Assembly: GCA_047967505.1 (NCBI GenBank)
Contig: CM106540.1
Direction: 5' to 3' (one strand)
From: Dipteris shenzhenensis
Taxonomy: Eukaryota; Polypodiophyta; Polypodiopsida; Gleicheniales
DNA length: 64,000 nt
The position numbers and the translations under genes were made by a program. Shown piece by piece: positions 54,233 through 64,000 of the stretch. The notes under the pieces are model-generated. The model was not told the origin of the DNA. It did not search any database and worked only from the letters and a program-made list of their open reading frames with translations. Each line of letters starts with the position of its first letter. The stretch's first letter is position 1.

Positions 54233-57203
54233 ATGTCAAACAAACAAACTTTCAGAGAAATCCGTGTCTTTGGAAAGCCCACACTGGAGGATGCTTCCAC
54301 TAGGATCCAGAAGATAAGGGTGGAAAAGAAAGGCACCAAGGAACCAAAGAAAAGTGCCAAGGATCCAAGTCTTGACGTGCAATAGCTTCAATAGATTTAT
54401 GATGTTCCTGCTCCATTTGATGAAGGTTTGTTGCAAATTCAAAAATTATGGGACGTAGCGGAAGTACACAATAACATTGATTCAAAATGGACCATCAAAG
54501 TTGACACCGATACAGAAGAGATGACTTTGTTGCTTCCAAAGACACTTCCCACTAGAAGATGACTTTTTAAGCCAATAATAAAGATTAAAGATACCGCAAG
54601 AAGTGAGTCCAGTGTTGAAATTCTTGGGATTGATAACAATAAGAAACCTATTGTTTGTATTGTTATGGAAGAGAAGTTCTCTTTGAAAGCTGTTACTCCC
54701 CACTATAGCGGAACAATTAAAACAAATCAAAGAGGAAGGGGAGGTTAGTTACTATCCATAAGTAATTTCTAATTTTCTATGTTTATGTAATTTCTTTTGA
54801 ATACTATGAGATATCCAAATTTGTGTGTCCAGGATCTTATTTATCACTTGACAAATCAAATTGTGGAGGTTGATGAAATAATCGAGGAGATGAAGGTATC
54901 AACTTCCAATAGTGATTCTAAGGAGCATACAGAGGAGGGTTATGAAGAAGATACCGCAACATCACCAATCAAACCAAGAGGTTCCTCAAAGTCAAAAGGA
55001 AAGGGATCTTCCCGTGTTGAAGCTAAAAATTTTGGCTCTAGTACACAAGGATTAAAAACTCCCACGGCAGCTTCACATGGATTGAGAGCACCTTCTCTTT
55101 TAGGCCATCATGGATTGAGTGCACCCCCAAGTGGGCATGGTTTGAGCGCACCCCCAAGTGGGCATGGTTTGAGTGCATCGCTCCTGAAAAACTGACCTCT
55201 ATTGGGTTGCAAGTGCGTCTCCTCTTGATTCTTATGAGGATGTTGTTGAGGAGACTCCATCTATTGCACAAGGAAAAAAACAGAGTAAACTGGGATCAAA
55301 GGCTCCAAGGAGAGTACAGCCATTAGATATCATTGAAATCCCAATCAGTGGAGCTGCAAGTACCAGGAGCTGACATTGGAGACAATAATGGCAATGACTA
55401 CAAGAAGTCCATGTCTTGGATAGAACGGGTTCATTTCTATCACAATGAGTTCATTATGAAACTCAACGAGGATCGTTCTTTGATCACTCCAAAGTTTCAT
55501 TTGTCTTTGTTGAATGAGACTGGGATTTTTTCAACAATTAAAGATCCATCAAGGCCAAGTAACAGCTTCAGATCATGGGACGGGATGTTTCAAATTGCAT
55601 TTCATAGTGGAGAAGTTTGGGATTTCATAAATGCAATGTTTTCAAAGTGGGAGGATTTTGAAATCAAAGGGCAAAAAAAACTCACACCTGAAGGAGTCAA
55701 GAAAGAAACCCAAATCTTGAAGGCATCACCTAAAGAAATTCAAGCCATAGCATGGAAGAGCATGCAGGGAATTAAAGATGAGATTGTAATTAAGTCTGTG
55801 CTTGGCAGAGTGGTGTCTGGGGATCTCTCTTTGGATGAAATGGGCAATGAATTTGATGAGTAAGTAAACTTCTCTCCTTTGCATCATGTTTGTCCTTAAT
55901 TTTACATTAATCTCTTTACAAATAATGTTTCAATAAACTTTGTTTCAACTGTAAAAGTGAGAAGAATTTTACATGTGTTTTCAATGTAGGCATAAAATAT
56001 ACATGAGAATGTAGGAAACAATGGTAGTATGATGCCTACAAGCTTTAAGCAATTGATTAACCGGGCTACAAAAGAAAAAGGGTGTCAAACTCGACAACAA
56101 TCTATCACTCTTAGTGATGACATGTTAGAGTTTGACAGGGGGGGAAACCATCCACCAAACAGTGCTCAACAGAGATTGCAATGAATTGTCAAAGATAGTT
56201 CCAAAGAATGCGTACACGTTGGTCATTGCAGACATACCATATGGATTTAATGTTCTTGGATCCACCTTTGATGAGGTCCCTTACAAAGCGAAAGAACTAA
56301 TGAGTCTTCTTGACCAGTTCATGTCAATTACGACAAAAATGTTTTGCGTGTCATAATTTTTCATTCAAACTTGCAGTCTAGGGAAGTGATGAGTGTCATC
56401 AATGATAAATGTACTGGACGTGATCACCTTTATTGGTGAGTGCAGCAATGAAATGCAAAGATTTTTTTGGGCCAAGTATTATTGTTATAATTGTGTTTTC
56501 TTTTGATAAATTTAAAACTTATTTTTGTTGCATGTCATAGGATGAAACCCAATGTGAAACAAATGAAAGGACATCGATTCATGTCTGCTACAGAAAACAT
56601 TTCAATTGGGTATTGGTCTGTGGATGGAAAAAAAAGTATTGGTCACATCAATTTTCCCTCATCTACTCCATTTACTCCTGATCATTTCATTATTCCAGCT
56701 GTGGACGAAGAAGCTCAGGCATGTAACCATGGATAAGAATGGGGAGATAGTAAATCCTTATCAAAAACCACAACTCCTAATTAATTAGCTCATAGATCTA
56801 TTTTCAATATGAGCATGAGTGGATACTCGATCTATTTGCTGGTTCAGGCATAGTCATAGCATGTGCCTTAAAAAAGGGTTGAAATGTAATTGCAGTTGAA
56901 AAAGATCCTATTCAATGTAATTACATAAAGAAGAGAGTGATTGCTATTCATCACTTGCCTAATGAGTATCAGGAGCTTGGTTTGAAAGGTGGGAAGTTCA
57001 ATGTAGATTGGATGGTAGCCTCATCATGGGAACCCCAACCACCTAAGATATTAAAACCCGATTTTACGGAGGCAGGCAAGCTAGCTGATACATGGGAGAA
57101 GGAGATTGTGAAAGAGAAAGTGATTGAGAAACCCATATAGGAAACCCAAACTAGGGAGGGTGATGAAGATGAGGTAGATGACACATATGGGAGAATTGAG
57201 TAG
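54233..57203 (+). pseudogene. Beta-class amino-DNA methyltransferase (N6-adenine/N4-cytosine type), TE-like
   Basis: Multi-exon plus-strand relic. Exon 1 (from ATG 54233) is lysine-rich. Exon 2 (about 54834-55857) has S/K-rich text, a 24-bp repeat encoding SAPPSGHGL, then a conserved domain (SWIERVHFYHNEFIMKL to RVVSGDLSLDEMGNEFD). The catalytic part follows: NRDCNELSKIVPKNAYTLVI, motif IV ADIPYG (56228-56245), an intron from donor GTGAGTG near 56436 to acceptor CATAG near 56540 that restores HLYW/MKPN, GHRFMSATENISIGYW, NPYQKPQLLI, and motif I LDLFAGSG (56825-56848) with EKDPIQCNYIKKRV. The order catalytic motif then SAM motif marks the beta class of bacterial and phage enzymes; plant MT-A70 proteins carry DPPW instead. 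DIPY in place of DPPY may weaken catalysis. Stops and shifts occur at ~54385, ~54560, ~55190, ~55370, ~56140 and ~56355 and in the last exon. The tail is EDEVDDTYGRIE. Confidence 0.78.
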
Positions 57204-57520
57204 ACTCTAGTTATGGAATTGTATTGACAGTTTTTTGGATTTGAATGGTTTCAATAGACAAGCGTTCTTAAGACATTTTAGAATCCATATGCTTTCAATG
57301 TTTTGAACATTTAGTTTTTCCCATTAATCTGTTGTTGGGGATGGTTATGAAGATGATGTAGATGACACATATGGGAGAATTGGGTAGACTCCCATTATGG
57401 AATTATATTGATAATTTTGTGATTTTGAATTATTTCAAGTGTTCTTAAGACATTTGAGAATCCATATGCATTGAATGTTTTGAGGAAGGAGGCATTTACT
57501 TTTTCCCATTAATTTGATGA
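57156..57520 (+). repeat. Tandem duplication (~181 bp) of the methyltransferase 3' end
   Basis: The unit at about 57156-57335 includes the last codons (DEDEVDDTYGRIE), the stop and the following non-coding sequence. It is repeated at about 57336-57520 with some changes (GAAGATGATGTAGATGACAC). It adds only non-coding sequence. Confidence 0.8.
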
Positions 57521-57870
57521 TATTTTTTTATTCTTTCAGTACTTTATGTGATACTACAAAGTTTAACTTAAGAATTTTGATAAGATTATGTTACTACACG
57601 CAGGAATGAAAGTTGTATCATGTAGTTTTTCTATTGAAAATAAAAGGTCAAAAAGGAAAAAAATTACAGACTTCTTGATTTTTCTAAATACATTGATATT
57701 GTGTTCTGTAGTCGAGGTCCTTCATAATTTGCAGGCATTATGTACCAAAATTGATAGGATTTTGAAAGTTTTGAAAAATTCACTATGCAAGATGTGACCT
57801 TTTTTTGAAAAAGTTATAATTTTAATAAATTTTTTAGGGAATCTTAAAATGGGTACCCATGTTACATACG
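57520..57870. other. AT-rich sequence between methyltransferase gene and copia fragment
   Basis: No gene seen. Somewhere here must lie the right boundary of the inserted block, but no terminal repeat matching the left side near 47.5 kb was found by eye. Confidence 0.4.
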
Positions 57871-59640
57871 TGAATTAGATGTTACACTGTTGAGAGAGAT
57901 ACTCTCTACCATTGTCGACCCGTAGGCATTTAAGCATTCTACTTGACTGACTTTCAACCAAAGCCAGCCATTTCTGAAATACTTAGAACACATCGCTCTT
58001 CCAAGCTATAGCATAAGCCCATACTTTCCTAGTTGCATCATCAATGAATGTCACATACTATTCAGCCCCGCCTAATGACCGTGTAGGCATGCAACCACAT
58101 ACGTTTGAATGCACCAAATCAAGCTTTTCAAGCCCTTTCTTTTCCCTTATTTTATGGGTTGATTTAGTCTGCTTCCCATAGAGACAATGCTCACAAAATT
58201 CAAAGTCAGAAAACTCAAATGCGGTACATAACCCAAACAACATAAGAGTTTCATTCCATTTTGGCTCATGTGCCCCAATCGGAAATGCCACAAAAAAATA
58301 CTTGGCTGCTCGGTTATTGCAACAACATGATTAGACACCCCTGATACATGTAAGGGATACAATGTCCCACACTTGGCACCCCTTGCCAAAACCATAGAGC
58401 CCTTCTAAAATTTCCAACTCTGAAAGCCAAAGGTGGTCTAAAAACCAACATCATCTAGAGCTGCTGACCCACTGAAATAAGACTCATTGTCAGCTTAGGC
58501 ACATGTCTCACATTTTTCAAAACAAATGTAGACCCCCTTGCAAAAGAAAACTTTATGTCACCTTCTCCCACTATGTCACATGGATGCACACAACCTATCT
58601 TTCCATTGTCATAAGTGGAGAACTATTCCCTATGGGGAGTAACATGGAATGAAGCACCAAAATCCAAAATCCAATCCTCGGAAATATGCATCATCTGAAG
58701 TGGTAAGCAAGTGTGTAGGTGGACTAAACATGAAAATAATGTCATTGTCACTATTATCATTGACTGCATTAATCTCCTCAATCTTCATTTTTTCTTTGCC
58801 CTCCCTTGGACTCTCTTCCTTCTTATTTGCACCCCAATTTGCATTCTTTTTCTTATTATTTTACTCTCTTTTTAACTTGTAGCAATCTTTTTTCATGTGG
58901 CCCTTCTTGCCACAGTCGTAACACTCAATGTTCCATGTCTTGGATTTGCTCTACGAGACTTCTCTTTTTCTTGGGACTTCCCCCTGAACTGTGATCTACC
59001 CCTTTGCACATTTAAGGCTGCATCCTGCTTGTTGCCATCCATAGACTTTCATCTAATCTCCTCGACCAACAAGCTACCCACAACATCATCAAACTTCAAT
59101 GCTTCACTAGGTGCAGAGTTACTGACAACTGTACAAAAGGTATCCCATGAGGATGGCAATGAACATAAGAGGAATATTGCCTTACTCTCCACATCAAAAT
59201 TCATCTTCTAAGCCTAAAGCTGGCTGAAAATAATATTGAATTCATTCAAGTGAGAAGAAACGAAGACCCCTTCCTTCACCTATAGCTCAAACAACCTCTT
59301 CATGAGGTAAACTTTATTAGAGGCAATTTCCTTCTCATAAGTGGCACATAATTTCTTCCATAAATCTTCATTAGTTTGCTCATTTACTACTTTGAAATAA
59401 ACTGACTCTACATGATGAAGTCTAATAGTAGACTTTGCTAATGCATCCAACTCATTCCAATCATCCTCATACATTTATGTTGGCTTAGCTTCAATCCCTG
59501 TTAATCTACTTCTTTTGAATAAGCACATCCCTTATCTATTCTTTTCACAGAGAAAAGTTTGTTCCATCAAACTTTTTAATGCTGAAAAACTCCTTTTCAA
59601 ACATGGAAGATGATGCCATGATGCAAATAAAGCAAAATCT
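57870..59640 (-). pseudogene. Ty1/copia gag, protease and integrase start
   Basis: Minus-strand polyprotein of the older copia element. The UBN2-type gag lies at 59280-59474 (LWKKLCATYEKEIASNKVYL, MKRLFEL). A zinc knuckle, CYDCGKKGHMKKDCYKLKRE, is near 58860-58920. Protease-like text follows at 58450-58660. Pre-integrase zinc finger: FLWHFRLGHMSQNGMKLL (about 58240-58300) and FEFCEHCLYGKQTKS (about 58160-58210). Integrase core: LDLVHSNVCGCMPT, YYVTFIDDATRKVWAYAI and CLRVDNGREYLS (57880-58130), giving the first two catalytic acids. It breaks off at about 57870, before the third. There are several stops. Confidence 0.85.
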
Positions 59641-60868
59641 TAAATGCTAGTACCTGCAAGAGAGAAATCACACCAAATACCAGGTGCACCCAAATATGTC
59701 TACCTTAATGGAGGATAGTGTCACCAAAGCTCAAGGCTCAAAGCATCAAAATGCATCTGGCTCATGTGCATATACTGTGCATCCATATGAGCATATCTGG
59801 CACAAAAGAAAATGTCAACCTGTAATGACAAAACAATGTACAAACCCAAAGCCAATAAGAGCCAAATGCCTCAAGCATAAACACCGTCCAATGGCATATG
59901 CATCAATAATGTCTCATCCAAGAGAGCATAGCACTATGAGTGCATCAACTGCAATGTGCCAAAGTTGTCCCTCAGCATAAAATAGCATCTGCGTGCTAAA
60001 CGTCCATTAATAAAGCATCCCATAAGGCAATCTGGGCCTATCAACGCATCCAACAAGGATCACAATGCATCCAAATGGCATGTAAAGCATCCACTACAAC
60101 CCAATACAAAACCACAAGTGAGCGCACATGGATCAGACTGCAACCATAGTGATCTGCATAAGGTATGTCTCAAAAATCACAGTAATGACTGCTACTAAAA
60201 ATAGGACCGGAGATGCCTCAAAACATGGGCATCACTGCACAATCAGACTCAGCAAGAAAATCTGCAAATATCTCTTCTATTGGAACTCCAAAATCCCAAC
60301 CAATGAATGGGAAATCGGGAGTCAACCCTTGCAATTGACCTATAATTTTGGAAATTGTGGTCCCAGTCACCGAGTCTAACACACCGACCAAAAAATGTGC
60401 AAATAGACCTATTTGTAAAAACCACCAGAGTGCGTGATGAGCAAGATAAAAGTTTTAGACCTCCTGAGTCCACCAGAATTGATAGATCTATGAATGGTTG
60501 CTTCAGACTTGAGTTCCAACACACTAGCAGAAAAACCTTGAAGCAGAGATAGTGAGTCAGAAATCCAATGGAATGATCCCAAATTCAAGAATAAAGGGGT
60601 TTTCAAACTCTCGAATTGCAATGGACACCAAAAACAGGCAATGGTTGCCTCTGCAAGTCATTACAGACTCTCAATGTCAATAGGAACAAGGGATTTTTCA
60701 AAAAACGTCGTTTTTGCTCCAAAACCACTCAAAGAACTTTCCAAAGGTTTCTACAAGGTCTCTACACACTAGGATGTAGGTAAAGTCACCCAACAGGGCT
60801 TATCCTTCCTCCCACAAAGCTGTAGCAACAGACTTTGAGCTCCATCGAGGCTCAACTAGAACACCCAT
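59640..60868 (-). other. Leader of the minus-strand copia element
   Basis: Non-coding sequence between the primer-binding site and gag. It is rich in GCATC and AGCATCCA words (59.7-60.1 kb). Open frames on either strand show no domain. At about 1.2 kb it is long for a copia leader and may hold another old insertion. Confidence 0.5.
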
Positions 60869-60880
60869 GCTCTGATACCA
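60869..60880 (-). other. Primer-binding site TGGTATCAGAGC
   Basis: Read on the minus strand, this is the standard plant copia primer-binding site complementary to the 3' end of initiator tRNA-Met. It is followed (minus strand) by ATGGG. It fixes the 5' LTR end at about 60881-60883. Confidence 0.92.
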
Positions 60881-60882
60881 GT

Positions 60883-61340
60883 TGAGAGATCTCAACAATG
60901 GAAGTGGAATAGAAGAAGGTGAGACAGAGGGAGAGCCAGAAGAGAGAGCCACACACGTTTTGGTGGGTGCAAAACACCCTAATCTTCTTTGTTATCCATA
61001 TATATGTGTGTTTGAGTATTGTACATAACCAGGATTAAGGTACAGTGGGCTTCAGGATTAAGGTACGAGATGAAGAGCGCCATGCAATCACAATGATACA
61101 GGAGAGACATCAAAACGGTGTGGGGCACTGCGGGTGTCAGCTAGAGGCTTTATGAGGGTGCAATAGACGAGGTACAACATGGGATGGAGCTACACCAATT
61201 GCAAGGACTTGACAAGGAAAGGTGGCGACACACAGAAAGGTTGGGGATCAAGGTAATTACTAAGGGGAGTGAAGATCTCGTGAAGATGGCAGCAATGGAG
61301 GGCCGTGGGAGTAGTTAGGAAAATTGGGGTACATTGGTAG
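60883..61340 (-). repeat. 5' LTR of the minus-strand copia element
   Basis: Begins at TGAGAGATCTCA next to the primer-binding site. The outer end is set roughly at 61340, where similarity with 47055-47195 ends. TATATATGTGTG near 60998 could be promoter-related. Confidence 0.55.
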
Positions 61341-61539
61341 CTTTGTGAGGGTGTGCCTCAGGTGAGGGGGATATGAATAGAAAATGGAGGTGAAAATCCC
61401 TAGGGGATTTGGACAGTCGGGGGAGGGGAGGAGATTCAGATAGTGATATCTAAGTCCAGAGCTCAAACGTGAAGTAAAGAAGAGTCAAGGGTCGAGTAGG
61501 TCAGGTTTGATAGGGAGTCAGGTCTTCTTAGGTGAAAGT

Positions 61540-62230
61540 TAGGGTTAGATAAACGAGTAATTAAAAGGTAAAATAGTAAGGAAAATAATTCAAGAAAAAT
61601 TAAAATTGAGAAGAATAATAACAAAAAAAGGGTTTTGCTAATTTTTTTTAAATTTACAAGAAGAAGGATACTCTGCATAAAAGGAAAAAATTAAGTTGAA
61701 CTAATAAAATAAGGAGATAGGAAAATAAGTAAGAAATATAGGAAATTTTAAAAAGGAAAAATAAGAAATTATAAAGTAAAGGAAAATTTTAGGTTAATAA
61801 CAAAAATTAAGGAGAATTTAAGAAGAGAAAAGAAAAAATTAAAGGAAAAAGTTTGAAACAAGACAATTAAAAAGTAGAACAATAAAAGAGATTAAGGAAA
61901 TAAAGGGGAAATTTTTTAATTTCAAGAAGTGAAAATTTAATAAAGAAAAGTAAAAGTAAGAAAATACATTTTAGTAAAATTAGAAATTGTTAAGGAAAAT
62001 AAGGGGGAATGGGGAATGTTGGGGGGGGAGGGGAGGATATTAAGGAAATAAAGGAGGGGGGGGGATTTTTAATAAAAAAGGAGAAAATTAATAAAGGAAA
62101 GTAAAAGTAAGAAAATAAATTTAAGGGAAATCGGAAAAAGTTAAGGAAAATAAGAAAAATACGAGGGGGTGGGGGGAGGATAAGGTGGGAAGATAAAAGA
62201 AAAAAGCAATTTACAAAAGGAAAGGGGTAG
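61540..62230. repeat. Purine-rich (A/G) stretch
   Basis: About 700 bp almost without C on the plus strand, built of AAGGAAAATAAG and TTAAGGAAA words. Two related segments containing ATTAAGGAAATAAAGG with poly-G (61890-62070) suggest local duplication. No gene is seen. Confidence 0.75.
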
Positions 62231-62231
62231 G

Positions 62232-62262
62232 ATGTGTGTGTGTGTGTGTGTCTGTGTGTGTG
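62232..62262. repeat. GT microsatellite
   Basis: (GT)n with one TCTG interruption. Confidence 0.9.
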
Positions 62263-62269
62263 TTTTCGA

Positions 62270-64000
62270 CTTAGCAAAAATCTACCCTACTATACTACTG
62301 TATCTATTTCCAATAATACATGAAACCACATGCAGCCATATACAATTGCCTTTTTACACATTTCAAGTGGGAGTATTCCATTGCTATTCACCCCCTTTTG
62401 ATAAAGTATTAAAGTGAGAATCAACTTAAATCCTGACATTTATATTACTAAGCTGTAAAATGTAGTACAACATTCACGACTAGTCTCCAACAAATGGTTC
62501 AATCATCATTCATAATAGTCAAAGATAATATGCTATACAGTATACTTCAAAGTTGCCAATGTCATATTTTCATTTTATGAGTTTATGCCAAAGATATTCC
62601 ATTGCAACTCCGACAAAGAGGTATGCCGACTCACCTGGCACCATCACAACTAATGAAAGTTAGAACAATTCATTTAAGCTATGGTAGCCAGGCTTCAATG
62701 TTGGCACATAGTTTTTATCCATGTCACTCTATCTAGACTAGCATAATCAAATCTTGGCATTCTAATATTCGAAAGTAGTCAAAGGTTGGCATATAGACAA
62801 TTAATGAAATGCTTAAAAATGTTAGAGCAATTCCCAAGGGAGTATATGGATTAATCAAAGACCCCATTGTTTTTTGATTAGTTGTGAGAATTATGATGTT
62901 GAACTTGCTAGACCTACAAACCAGAACCATTAAGCATGTCTGACCGGTCAATGAAGGTTTGAATTTTGTCCTAACAGGCCCCTTAAAGCCTTATCACAAA
63001 GCTTATATTGTTGGCACAATTGGGAAGTGACAGCACTACAAGACATGGGCCACTTTTAGACTTCAGAGTTTCCATCGGTGTGCGTGTTGCAAAGAATGCA
63101 CCATCATCAGTGTGGACATCAATAACTGAGTGTTCTCAGTGTTGGTATAAGCATCAATATTAACATGAGTATATACTGATGCTGCAGGGTCTATATCAAG
63201 GTTAGTATATACCAATGCTTTTACATAATAAATTTTCTCTTTTATTATAATCATGTTCAAATGTTACAAAAGAGGTCTAAAAATTCATGCTACAATGTTA
63301 CAAAAGAGCATATGTACTACAAGCTATTGATCAATTTTCAGAAACACCCTGCAACAACAAGAAATTATTGAATGAACCCAAGAAAACTGATGATCTCTGG
63401 ACAATAATAGAGATCAAAGAAGGAATGCTCATGGAGCTATGTTCTAGCAACATGAACCAGCAAGACGGTCTTGTCAATGGACCTAAGGGGCCAAAGTATT
63501 CTGCTACAAAATGGCAAAAGTAGCCCTCTAAGTCAAGTCTCTTCAAAACTTGGCGCATCTTTTATAACATCCAAGAACTATTGAATACATGCTAATTAGA
63601 TCCTTACCATGCAATCAGTTAAGCACATAAATTATTTGTGAGGATGGATGGTGCTGTTAGTCGATTTAAATTTCATAGTGCTAGTTGTTGCATACATTTT
63701 ATTATATCTTTGGCCATATTATCCATACATATTTGTTTTTAATCATCTATTGCATATGGGAAGTTCATGGATGCTTTTGAATCCACATTTTGCCTACCCA
63801 TCCCACCATTAGAAATATGCTAGTACTAGGTCTCTCACTCTTGTATTCTCAAAGACCCACTATGCTGGGAGATAGAAATAGAGACCCTCTAGCTAGCCAT
63901 ACTCATGGACATTGCAAATTCTTGCATAGCGGCACTACGTCTGTGGGATTTACCTCTTGAGAAAGTTTTCTAACCTTCTACATGCTACTACTAGAGGTAG
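62270..64000. other. No recognisable gene
   Basis: AT-rich single-copy-looking sequence. The frame at 63287-63523 (plus) is open for 78 codons and has ordinary composition (SETPCNNKKLLNEPKKTDD), but I recognise no domain and see no supporting splice pattern. Confidence 0.4.

Noticed and set aside
61990-62277. 95-codon minus-strand frame rich in F, P, I and L
   Set aside because: Antisense of the purine-rich stretch; composition only.
1-64000. tRNA, rRNA or other structural RNA genes
   Set aside because: No cloverleaf with A and B boxes or rRNA-like segment was noticed; the TGGTATCAGAGC at 60869-60880 is a retrotransposon primer-binding site, not a tRNA gene.

Overview
This window is nuclear DNA from a land plant with a large, transposon-rich genome. 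The evidence is GT-AG introns, an intronless type I (M-alpha) MADS-box gene, Ty3/gypsy and Ty1/copia retrotransposons, a CACTA (En/Spm) transposon, a tau-class-like glutathione S-transferase fragment, and long GA/CT microsatellites. Some of the transposon-like protein families (a DUF7869-type protein, a DNA methyltransferase, an unnamed family at 29-31 kb) seem to me more typical of ferns, lycophytes or gymnosperms than of flowering plants. That placement is an impression, not a demonstration. Nearly everything except the MADS gene is mobile-element sequence, much of it broken by stops and frameshifts.

Layout. 0-3.5 kb holds two gypsy remnants (integrase on +, gag on -). 3.5-10 kb is mostly non-coding, with a ~181-bp tandem repeat and a TAACC-rich chimeric block that recurs inverted at 41.6-42.9 kb. 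10.1-15.7 kb is a CACTA transposon: a TNP2-type transposase on the minus strand and a TNPA-like gene on the plus strand, divergent, separated and flanked by GCGTCTA repeat arrays. 16.3-19.5 kb is a minus-strand gypsy element whose reverse transcriptase region is missing; a plus-strand GST fragment sits in its place. 21.5-23.1 kb is the one convincing intact gene, the MADS-box gene, followed by about 2 kb of GA microsatellite. 25.9-33.2 kb holds two hairpin elements and two unrecognised coding relics. 33.8-47 kb holds several copies of an unrecognised repeat family whose protein combines an N-terminal domain, a coiled coil and a degenerate RING-H2 finger, embedded in direct segmental duplications.

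47-61 kb appears to be a nest. A minus-strand copia element (PBS, gag, protease and integrase at 57.9-61.3 kb; integrase end and LTR piece at 47.05-47.5 kb) is interrupted by a block carrying two divergent genes. On the minus strand is a DUF7869-type protein (DGMDQ, LDN and GHTHDHID motifs, probably an RNase H-fold transposase-like enzyme). On the plus strand is a multi-exon pseudogene for a beta-class, bacterial-type amino-DNA methyltransferase (DIPY then LDLFAGSG). A second, plus-strand copia element with a 5-bp target duplication (CAAAA) sits inside that block. The methyltransferase/DUF7869 pair is the best candidate for an undescribed system, possibly a DNA transposon carrying its own DNA methyltransferase. 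Both genes are now broken here, so this is a fossil copy. The last 2.5 kb shows only purine-rich and AT-rich sequence.
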